From the NCBI GenBank assembly GCA_009780595.1, contig WQZT01000085.1, forward strand, positions 1 through 6,997: a DNA stretch of 6,997 nt. The letters run 5' to 3'. Shown here piece after piece: positions 1 to 6,019 of this stretch. The translations under genes and the position numbers were made by a program. Numbering within the stretch: position 1 is the first letter of the stretch; each line of letters begins with the position of its first letter. A model generated the notes under the pieces. It was given only the letters and a program-made list of their open reading frames with translations, made no database searches and had not been told where the DNA came from. Source of the DNA: Treponema sp. Its GTDB lineage: Bacteria > Spirochaetota > Spirochaetia > Treponematales > Breznakiellaceae.

Positions 1-333
1 ACAGGAAGCGATTAAAATATTGAGCGGACTTGAACTGCAAGAAGCGCAATGGATATTGAAGTATTTGGAGTTGCACGAGCAGCGGATCAAGGAATTTAAA
101 ACGGGGATGCAACGGGAAGCGAAAGAGGATGAGGATATGAAAATATTGCAGACGATACCCGGGGTAGGGACGGCAGCCGGTTCAGCAAGGGGGCGCAGGT
201 AAGCAATTACATAGGGTTCGTCCCCCGCTTGGATTATTCAGGGACGATTCAGCGGAATGGGCACATAACCAAACAGGGGAACAGCTATCTGCGTGGGCTT
301 CCATCCGGGGGCGGCGGCACTTCGTGCACGCGC
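1..333 (+). pseudogene. IS110-family transposase, C-terminal remnant (frameshifted)
   Basis: This is the 3' part of an IS110-type (Transposase_20) transposase, open at the left window edge. The first frame, to about 177, is helical and ends in LQTIPGVGTA, the helix-hairpin-helix-like signature that opens the C-terminal domain. From 178 the family sequence resumes in another frame as RFSKGAQVSNYIGFVPRLDY, followed by SGTIQRNGHITKQGNSYLR. In family members roughly 15 residues (a TALTFLAYVGD-like stretch) separate these blocks, so an internal deletion near 170-178 removed them and shifted the frame; the first frame stops at 200-202. Past about 290 the expected alanine-rich end is garbled, implying more indels. 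The intact enzyme would catalyse RNA-guided (bridge RNA) transposition; this copy cannot. The family call is firm, but the 3' boundary is approximate and no element end was identified. Confidence 0.85.
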
Positions 334-364
334 AAAAAAAGCCCCCCAAAACTGGGGGGCTTTT
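334..364. terminator. Bidirectional rho-independent terminator
   Basis: A perfect 7-bp G+C stem (GCCCCCC at 341-347, GGGGGGC at 354-360) encloses a 6-base loop. It is flanked by seven A at 334-340 and four T at 361-364. Read on the minus strand it has the longer U tract (seven U), so it mainly serves the minus-strand lipoprotein pseudogene that ends at 413. On the plus strand it would also stop transcripts leaving the IS110 remnant. It remains perfect although both neighbours are broken. Confidence 0.85.
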
Positions 365-370
365 CCGTGA

Positions 371-387
371 TCAGGCTTTACGCCTGA
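371..387. repeat. Short perfect hairpin next to the terminator
   Basis: TCAGGC (371-376) and GCCTGA (382-387) form a 6-bp stem with a 5-base loop. It lies between the 3' end of the lipoprotein pseudogene and the main terminator. There is no adjacent U run, so it is not a terminator alone. On the minus strand it would come just before the terminator stem and could help stabilise the mRNA 3' end. Confidence 0.4.
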
Positions 388-412
388 AATCGAACGTCAG
401 TACAGCGGAGAA

Positions 413-2053
413 TTACCACGCACGTATTGCGAAAACATAATGCGTGTCGCTAGTGGGCGGCGTAATGTCGGTCACTATAAACGGCCCACCTTGCTGCGGT
501 GTTATTGCTCTAGCTACTCCGACGTTAATATCCGATCTATTTGAAAGCCAGAGGGTCAAGGGCGCGTTTAGATCATGAAAATCCGAACTGTTCTTCTTCG
601 TATGGGTAAAGATGTGTTCTAAAGCAGCCTGATTACCGCGAATCAGATCGTCAAACTCTCTCACATTGGGTAGGAACCACTCATTGGTTTCGCCGTTACT
701 TAGCAAAGCATTTTGGGCAGCGGGAGATGATGGTGTTGCGTTAGCCATTCGATAGGTGTTAAACCAGCCTCATCCACGTTTCTTGTTTGCCTCAGCTAGA
801 TCTACATCGCTAGGTAACCTCGCTCCCATCTGGAAAGTAGCGTTCGAATCACTCACGTAATTTACCAGCGCAAGTTCCAGATAGGAAACTTGTATAGTTC
901 TTTCTGAGTTGGGCAGAGCCAACTCAAATGGATCGTTATCGGGGGCGACTAGAAAATCATTCCCCCGCTAGGACCTGTGTAGTTACCCTTATATCCTGTA
1001 TACTTGGGACGCACCGTTATGTTTTCTGTAACTGGGTCGCTTAGCTTCCATTCTTTTGTAGGATCGTTTTGATACCACTAACCAGGCAGGAGCTGAACTC
1101 GAGAGGAATATTCTGAGAGAGGTTTCGCTGCTTGCGGAGGAAAAGTGCTATGCACCGTACCACCCTTTAATATAACTAATAATATTCTCACCAGCCTTCT
1201 CTCTGTAACCCGTGAAGAAGGTTACCTCAAAGTCCTCCCAAACGGCAGTCAGCTCTATGTCCCCGTTAACTGGTGTATTCCAATCCCACGTGATGCCTTC
1301 GTGAGTCCAGCTTTGCGGACCTACTTGGGCGGTATATCCATTATCCCGGTCTCCATAAAGGAATTTACCGGCTGCATCTTCTTTGGAAATCGTGGAACCT
1401 TTTGCAACCTTCAAATGCTCGATTTTATCTGGATGATACACGTACGCTTGCTTACTAGTGTTGCTCTCTTGCACCTTCTGATCAGGGAAAATAAGCTTTA
1501 CCTTAACCATCTCTGTGTATTTGGCATACAAGTCAAGGTTACCTATTACTTTGCTACTGGTAAAATTCCACAGAGTGTTAGTCTCAATGCCATCTTCTTT
1601 CACATACCAGCCGGTGAACATGAAGCGCTCGGGATCACTCGGTGTGGGGTCTGGATTGGGTTTCGTTACCGTATTACCCCCAAAAACTGTTTTATCCGAG
1701 AGATCAGCCGTAGTACTTCCAGCCTTCATATCAAAGGTAACTGTAAATGGTATCTTTGCAGTAAACTTGGCATACAAATTGAGGTTTTCGGTAATCGGAG
1801 TCCTAAAATCCCACTTTGTGGTATACCCAATCTCTGTGTACCAGTCTGTAAACGTGGCATCATTTCTCTCGGGGGGCGTAATTGTAACACCCTCCTCGAG
1901 TCCATACAAAGCGAACTGAGGATAGTCACAGACTTGTCATCGAAAAACCGCACGGTGAATGTCTCCCCACCCGTCGGCTTTGGACACGCGGTGAAGACAG
2001 CCGCCATGCCCAATACCAGCGGTTTCCAACTAAATCAATTTGTTCTTTAGCAT
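413..2053 (-). pseudogene. Decayed B-repeat lipoprotein with DUF1566-like C-terminus
   Basis: The ATG at 2053-2051 follows AGGAGG (2064-2059) with 5-base spacing. Joining frames gives MLKNKL, then FSWKPLVLGMAAVFTAC, a lipoprotein signal whose lipobox Cys is at 1986-1984, so the product would have been membrane-anchored and exported. Four InlB/Flg_new-type B-repeats follow; their ends are marked by WDFRTPITENLNLYAKF, WNFTSSKVIGNLDLYAKY, WDWNTPVNGDIELTAVW and WKLSDPVTENITVRPKY. The last roughly 180 codons contain WFLPNVREFDDL and end in HYVFAIRAW, resembling DUF1566-type C-terminal domains. Breaks: indels near 2033, 1927, 1163 and 964, TAG at 1080-1078 and TGA at 772-770. The first two indels compensate each other. 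The TGA replaces a probable Trp. Repaired length is about 546 residues. The B-repeat call is firm and the DUF1566 call moderate. The role was probably surface adhesion or binding, which is inference. Confidence 0.8.
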
Positions 2054-2064
2054 ACTAACCTCCT

Positions 2065-2341
2065 AACAAAGAAACCTGCGGAGGACAATGCTGCAAACAA
2101 GATGTATAAACTCCAGCCTCCAGGTACCAACACCATTCCCTAAAAATGGTTACACGATTCTTATGATTATTATAAAATACATGTCCCCACTACGCAACAT
2201 CGGCAAAATGGGGGAATCTTGAGTGGCGGCAGAAATAATTATCTTTGCGCGTGTAATCATACGCCACCGGCGGAATAATCCAGGGGGCGTTGCCGAAACT
2301 CCACTGCTGGCATGGCGAATGTTCAAGGGAGCGGCAAGTTC
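2065..2341. other. Spacer between pseudogene and IS1 element; no convincing gene
   Basis: Apart from the minus-strand promoter, I see no established gene in this stretch. Two overlapping short open frames exist on opposite strands: a plus-strand GTG frame at 2223-2369 that runs into the IS left end, and a minus-strand frame ending in TAG at 2192-2190. The minus-strand frame has a protein-like composition (for example NAPWIIPPVAYDYTRKDNYF). Neither has a visible ribosome binding site or a family I recognise. They may be relics of a gene cut by the IS insertion, or chance. Confidence 0.5.
2169..2197 (-). promoter_or_regulatory. Sigma70-type promoter of the lipoprotein pseudogene
   Basis: Read on the minus strand, TTGCGT (2197-2192) and a perfect TATAAT (2174-2169) are separated by 17 bases. 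They lie about 115 bases upstream of the pseudogene ATG. The -10 box and spacing are ideal, and the -35 box has the conserved TTG. The promoter and SD sequence therefore seem intact while the reading frame is not. Confidence 0.55.
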
Positions 2342-2363
2342 GGTGGTGGAAAACTATTGTCCC
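2342..2363 (+). repeat. IS1-type left terminal inverted repeat
   Basis: The left end carries GG, then GTGGAAAA (2346-2353), then GTCCC (2359-2363). The reverse complement of the right end has the same blocks in the same order with one base less between them. It includes the -35 box of the internal promoter and one arm of the start-masking stem. Confidence 0.6.
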
Positions 2364-2375
2364 AAATGATACAAT
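2347..2375 (+). promoter_or_regulatory. Internal IS1 promoter with -35 in the left inverted repeat
   Basis: TGGAAA (2347-2352, four of six matches to the -35 consensus) and TACAAT (2370-2375, five of six to the -10) are 17 bases apart. Transcription would start near 2382, just before the transposase SD. Placing the -35 box inside the terminal repeat is typical of IS elements, including IS1. Confidence 0.5.
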
Positions 2376-2401
2376 AGTGGGCAGGAACGGAGGGGGACAA
2401 T
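2353..2401 (+). promoter_or_regulatory. Two competing hairpins covering the transposase start
   Basis: ATTGTCCC (2356-2363) is perfectly complementary to GGGACAAT (2394-2401), which holds the SD-to-start spacer and the first two bases of the ATG. The same left region also pairs as ACTATTGT (2353-2360) with ACAATAGT (2371-2378). A transcript from outside the element could form the long stem and hide the start. One from the internal promoter would lack the left arm. The pairing is seen directly; the role is inferred by analogy with IS10 and IS50. Confidence 0.45.
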
Positions 2402-3108
2402 GAGTGAAGTACGATGTCCAAAATGCGGCAGAACCGACAAGCAGAACAGGAAAGGCTTTACTACGGTTGGCAGCCAGGCTTTACAGTTGCTGATGCTGGG
2501 CAACTCAGGCAGGGCTGTGGGAAAAGCGTTAGGAATGAGTAAATCCAATGTATACCTGTGGGCAATAGAAGAGGGGAAAAAAATCCCCCGCCATCTGGAT
2601 AAGCCCCCAGACTGATTGTACAGCATTTGAGCTTGACGAGCTGTTTTGGTTTACGAACGGGAGAAAGGGGTATGAAAACGGTATAAATATGTATGTAATG
2701 ACGATGATCAGCCGTTATCCCCGCCAGATAGTAGGCTTTGATGTCGGCAGTTCGGTGAAAGCGCAGACGATTCAGAGGATTGTAGATGAGGCACCTGATG
2801 CACAGAAGTACTACACCGATGGCGGTATGGTCTATTTAGATGTTGATTTCATCCGGCGGCATAGACGTAATGTCAGAGACAAGAGCGACACACAGCTAAT
2901 TGAACGTGTGAATGCGGATGTGCGCCATTACATAGCCGGGCTGCGAAGGAAGAGCCGATGCTTTTTCAGGAGGATAGAAACGCTGAAGGCAGTACTGCTA
3001 CTTTTCATAAATGCGTATAATAAATTTGGCGATGCCAAGCGGCGCTGGCGCGATTATCATCGTGGGTGTGGGCGGGATTTCTGTTTCAGCCATATTCACT
3101 TTGTTTAG
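2400..3108 (+). pseudogene. IS1-family transposase, frameshifted
   Basis: The ATG at 2400 follows GGAGG (2389-2393) at 6-base spacing. The N-terminal part has a zinc-ribbon half (CPKCG, residues 6-10) and a helix-turn-helix segment (GNSGRAVGKALGMSKSNVYL). The second Cys pair expected between GSQ and ALQLL is absent, implying an in-frame deletion of about 25 residues. The frame stops at TGA 2613-2615. Skipping one base restores it at 2614 as DCTAFELDELFWF and continues to TAG at 3106-3108. The downstream frame keeps the DDE residues: Asp in LDELFWF, Asp in YYTDGG and Glu in LIERVNADVRHY. The shift is +1, not the -1 of programmed IS1 frameshifting, so I read it as a lesion. An intact product would mediate cut or copy transposition with an 8-9 bp target duplication. 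Confidence 0.8.
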
Positions 3109-3128
3109 GGACTTCTTTTTCCACTCCC
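3108..3128 (-). repeat. IS1-type right terminal inverted repeat
   Basis: Read on the minus strand this is GGGAGTGGAAAA, AGAA, GTCCC, which aligns with the left end over GTGGAAAA and GTCCC with a single gap. The transposase stop codon (3106-3108) touches its inner edge. Outside it is the 8-bp palindrome AGCCGGCT (3130-3137). Confidence 0.6.
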
Positions 3129-3161
3129 TAGCCGGCTCAAAATATTGCAAAAAGTCGCGAT

Positions 3162-3188
3162 TTGTACTACGATATAAGCCTCTATAAA
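3162..3188 (+). promoter_or_regulatory. Possible promoter of the DtxR-type regulator
   Basis: TTGTAC (3162-3167) and TATAAA (3183-3188) are 15 bases apart, directly before the SD at 3195-3200. A second candidate -10, TATAAG (3173-3178), lacks a well-spaced -35. The region lies outside the IS1 right repeat, so the regulator may have kept its own promoter. The short spacing makes this call weak, and no DtxR-type operator palindrome is evident. Confidence 0.25.
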
Positions 3189-3203
3189 TATGAGGGAGGA
3201 AGT

Positions 3204-3578
3204 GTGAAAGTACACGAATCAGCGGAAAATTATCTTGAAACGATTTTGATTTTGAGCCTGAAAGGGGATAAAGTCCGTTCGATAGATATTGTAAACAAAC
3301 TTGAATATAGCAAGCCAAGTGTGAGTATCGCGATGAAAAATCTGCGCGTGAAAGGGTACATCGAGGTTGACGGCGAAGGGTATATAACGCTGACTGCCGA
3401 TGGGCGGAAAATAGCGGATGCGATTTACGACAGGCACGTTGCGATTTCCGACTTGCTTGTTTTTTTGGGTGTTGATAAAAAAACCGCCGCAGAGGATGCG
3501 TGCAAAATAGAACACGTGATGAGTGAAAAAAGTTTTCGGGCAATAAAGGCGCACAACGAAACGTTGAAACGCGAGTAG
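3204..3578 (+). CDS. DtxR/MntR-family metal-dependent transcriptional repressor (short form)
   Basis: This 124-residue regulator starts at GTG 3204, three bases after GGAGGA (3195-3200); the frame is open upstream to 3162 but has no SD there. Residues 1-64 form the winged helix-turn-helix: VHESAENYLETI opens the first helix, YSKPSVSIAMKNL is the recognition helix and YITLTADG the wing. Residues 65-124 are the metal-binding and dimerisation domain: RH at 77-78, then EDACKIEHVMS with Cys100, Glu103 and His104. The Cys matches Cys102 of DtxR rather than Glu99 of B. subtilis MntR, hinting at iron-type sensing. Asn9 occupies the DtxR Met10 / MntR Asp8 position, so the primary site is not standard. 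There is no C-terminal SH3-like domain, as in MntR-type short forms. It presumably represses iron or manganese uptake genes when metal is bound. No transporter lies beside it. Confidence 0.88.
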   Translation: MKVHESAENYLETILILSLKGDKVRSIDIVNKLEYSKPSVSIAMKNLRVKGYIEVDGEGYITLTADGRKIADAIYDRHVAISDLLVFLGVDKKTAAEDACKIEHVMSEKSFRAIKAHNETLKRE

Positions 3579-3594
3579 CATAATCAGAAGAGTT

Positions 3595-6012
3595 TTACTT
3601 CTCGGTTAAATTGTCAACGCCGTCCCACGTTTCAGGCGGCGGCGTGGTGGCGAATTTCAGGCAGCGTTGCTGGTAAAATTCCGCCGTTGTGTCGGCGCTG
3701 TCCTGGCGGCAGATTTCGGCAAACGCTTTGTGCGCCTTGTCAAAGTTGCGCCGCTCGTACTCGCCGAACGCCGCCTCCCACGCCGCAGCCAGTTCCAGCG
3801 TATGCGCCGCCGCTTCACTGCGAATATCGACCAGCTCGTACAGGCGCAGCGGCGCAGGAATACCGACCACCGTCAACCGGCTGAGGGGGCGCACGACAAA
3901 CTCATCGCCAATTTCGGCGCGGGTGTACTCGCTTATCAAAATGCCGCGTGTGCCGTACTGTTTGTTCACGCCCTCCAAACGGGCGCAGAGGTTCACCGCG
4001 TTGCCCATTATCGTGTAGTCCATTTTGGCGGGCGTTCCCATAAAGCCAACAACCATGTCGCCTGAGTTAATCCCAAGCCGCGTGTACAGCGGGCGATCCT
4101 TGCGGACAACGCCGCTCTCGATCAGCTTGTGGAGCGGGCGGAAAAATTCCCCCTCGGTGTTCATAATCGCCGCGGCAAGTTCCGCCTCGCGCTTTTTCAT
4201 GTGAATCGCGCTGCGGCAGGCAAGGGCGGCGTGGTTTTCCATCCACATGGGTGCGCCGAAAAACGCGATGATCGCATCGCCTTCGTACTTGTCGATTGTT
4301 CCGCCATTGCCAAGAACGATGTTGCTCATCTCCGTCAGGTACAGGTTCAGGAGATTGACCAGCGCCTTCGGGCCGTCAGCGCCGTATTGATCTTGAAGTT
4401 CCGAGGCAATTGAAGAAAAGCGCTGAATGTCGGTGAACATCGCAGTCATCTTTCGCCGCTCGCCGCCAAGTTTCAATTGCGAAGGATCAGCGACAATTTG
4501 ATCGATAACCTTCGGCGAAAGTATGCGGGAGAAGGCGTGCTTGATGAAACGCTTGTCCTTGCCTTCGGTCGCGTAACTGTAAAGCACGGCAGACAGAAAG
4601 GCGAGCAGGGCGGCGGCAAGCGGCGCTGCCATCGGAATCCACCAACCACCGGTGAACGCCGCCAGCCCCGCCGCAGTTACCGCCGCAACCAGCACGAGCA
4701 GCCCCGCCAAAAGCCCCGCAACCGAAGCAGCAACGCGCCCCGAGTACAGCACGAGCACCGCCGCCAACACAACCGCCGCGAGAATAAAAACAACCGCAAG
4801 CCAATCCGGAGCTTTCGTGATAAAATCCCCGGTGAGGATATTGTCCAGCATGGTAACGTGTACGCCCACGCCGGGGTATACTGCGGAAATTGGTGTCGGG
4901 AAAATATCGAATAAGCCCGGCGCGAAAAAACCGAACAGAACGTGGGCGGCGGCGAAACTTTCAGGCGGCAACTGCGGCGGCAGTCCGGCGGCGTAATCTT
5001 CGGCGCTCTGCAGCACCATCGACAAACTGTACACCGGATATCTGCTTAATGGGCCGCGAAAGCGGAGCAGCGTTTTCCCCTCGTCATCAATTGGAATGGA
5101 AAAATCTCCCCAGCGAATTGCGCGCCGCCGGGCATCGTAGGTGATGTCTGCACTTGCCCCAGATGCAAGGAGCGCGGCGGGACCAAGCGCGGGAACGGCA
5201 ACGCCGTCAAACAGCGTGAAAAGGCGTGCGCGGCGAATGATGTGGTCGGAATCGGGCTGGCCTGTCAAACTGCCGAGAACAGCAGCCGCGTGCTTAATCG
5301 CCGGTATCGGGAACTGGGCGGCTGTTCCGCCGCTCGCCGAGCCGCCGATGTATGTCGCTGAACCGTCCAGCGCGAAACGGGAAATCTCATCGCCGAAGTT
5401 GTCCGGCGCGAAAACTGGCGCGGCGAGATCGTCCGGCCATGCAAACGTATCTCCCGTTCGCCGGCTGAAGAAAACGCCCTGCACAACCCTGCCAAATCGT
5501 TCGGCAGAGTCGGCAAACGCGGAGTCGTCCTCCCCCGCGAGCAGCGTGTTCAAAATGCCGATTGTGTCCGCCACCAGCGGTGCAACTTGTCCGGCGGCGG
5601 TAGGCACGCCAATCGCAGCGCGCAAATTCTCCGCCGCGATGCCGATGCTCTCCTGCTGGCGGTAACTAAGGTACACCGACGGCTCGGAAAAAATCACGTC
5701 GAAGGTTACGGACTTCGCATCCGACAGATTCATATAATCGATAAAATCCGCGTACGCTTTACGCGGCCAAGGCCAGCCCCACCCCCGCGCCTGCTGCGCC
5801 CATTCGATACTATCCTGATCCAACAAAACCACGATAATGTCATCGGAAGGGCGCGAACTGGAAGCAAAAAGTTTTACCCGCGCATCGTAAAACCTAAACT
5901 CAATAGCATCCAGCGCGCCCGCCAGATGACTCACCGTTACCGCTCCCGCAACCGCAAGAACGATAACCAGCGCCGCCAGATTTTTATGGTACTTTTTGCC
6001 AATTTGCTTCAC
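3595..6012 (-). CDS. CHASE2-domain class III adenylate cyclase
   Basis: This 805-residue membrane cyclase would convert ATP to cAMP in response to an extracytoplasmic signal. One transmembrane helix lies at about 11-31. An extracellular CHASE2 domain follows at about 35-400 (DARVKLFA, GWGWPWPRKAYADFIDY, VTFDVIFSE). Three helices at about 404-479 precede the cytoplasmic cyclase domain at about 515-728. All catalytic positions are present: metal-binding Asp528 (FTDIQRFS) and Asp579 (KYEGDAIIAFFG), base-selecting Lys575 and Thr667 (MDYTIMGNAVNLCARLE), transition-state Asn674 and Arg678. Lys with Thr is the pair seen in CyaC-type adenylate cyclases. The tail (about 735-805) is TPR-like and ends with PPPETWDGVDNLTEK. 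The start is GTG with no visible SD, 7 bases after the glyA stop, suggesting translational coupling. The CHASE2 ligand is unknown. Confidence 0.93.
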   Translation of the reverse strand: MKQIGKKYHKNLAALVIVLAVAGAVTVSHLAGALDAIEFRFYDARVKLFASSSRPSDDIIVVLLDQDSIEWAQQARGWGWPWPRKAYADFIDYMNLSDAKSVTFDVIFSEPSVYLSYRQQESIGIAAENLRAAIGVPTAAGQVAPLVADTIGILNTLLAGEDDSAFADSAERFGRVVQGVFFSRRTGDTFAWPDDLAAPVFAPDNFGDEISRFALDGSATYIGGSASGGTAAQFPIPAIKHAAAVLGSLTGQPDSDHIIRRARLFTLFDGVAVPALGPAALLASGASADITYDARRRAIRWGDFSIPIDDEGKTLLRFRGPLSRYPVYSLSMVLQSAEDYAAGLPPQLPPESFAAAHVLFGFFAPGLFDIFPTPISAVYPGVGVHVTMLDNILTGDFITKAPDWLAVVFILAAVVLAAVLVLYSGRVAASVAGLLAGLLVLVAAVTAAGLAAFTGGWWIPMAAPLAAALLAFLSAVLYSYATEGKDKRFIKHAFSRILSPKVIDQIVADPSQLKLGGERRKMTAMFTDIQRFSSIASELQDQYGADGPKALVNLLNLYLTEMSNIVLGNGGTIDKYEGDAIIAFFGAPMWMENHAALACRSAIHMKKREAELAAAIMNTEGEFFRPLHKLIESGVVRKDRPLYTRLGINSGDMVVGFMGTPAKMDYTIMGNAVNLCARLEGVNKQYGTRGILISEYTRAEIGDEFVVRPLSRLTVVGIPAPLRLYELVDIRSEAAAHTLELAAAWEAAFGEYERRNFDKAHKAFAEICRQDSADTTAEFYQQRCLKFATTPPPETWDGVDNLTEK

Positions 6013-6019
6013 AGTTTCA

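Larger units (their letters stand above)
2342..3128 (+). mobile_element. IS1-family insertion sequence (defective)
   Basis: The element is delimited by imperfect terminal inverted repeats sharing GTGGAAAA and GTCCC at matching offsets, and it encloses a broken IS1-type transposase. The length, about 790 bp, is close to classical IS1 (768 bp). No clear 8-9 bp target duplication flanks these ends, so the insertion is old, rearranged, or the ends are misplaced. Similar GAGC(C)GGC sequence just outside both ends could mean that the real ends lie 10-15 bases further out. The right end lies about 75 bases upstream of the DtxR-type regulator start. Confidence 0.7.

Noticed and set aside
413..748. 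An independent 111-residue gene starting at ATG 748
   Set aside because: It has no SD, and its frame is continuous with upstream lipoprotein sequence through a single TGA, so it is the C-terminus of the pseudogene.
1145..2050. Plus-strand open frame of 301 codons opposite the lipoprotein pseudogene
   Set aside because: It has no SD and no recognisable family. The minus strand of the same DNA encodes clear B-repeats, so this is an antisense shadow.
2320..3140. Target-site duplication flanking the IS1 element
   Set aside because: Left flank GGCAAGTTC and right flank TAGCCGGCTC do not match, and shifting the ends did not yield a convincing 8-9 bp repeat.
3162..3203. A longer start (TTG 3162) for the DtxR-type regulator
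   Set aside because: The extra 14 residues have no family counterpart and no SD, while GTG 3204 has GGAGGA just upstream and begins at the normal N-terminus.
3586..3602. Hairpin AGAAG/CTTCT between the convergent regulator and cyclase genes
   Set aside because: The stem has only 5 A+T-containing pairs and no U tract, and it overlaps the cyclase stop codon; too weak to call a terminator.
3667..5665. Several long plus-strand open frames opposite the cyclase gene
   Set aside because: They are rich in Arg, Ala and Pro, show no domains, and arise from the G+C-biased codons of the intact minus-strand cyclase.
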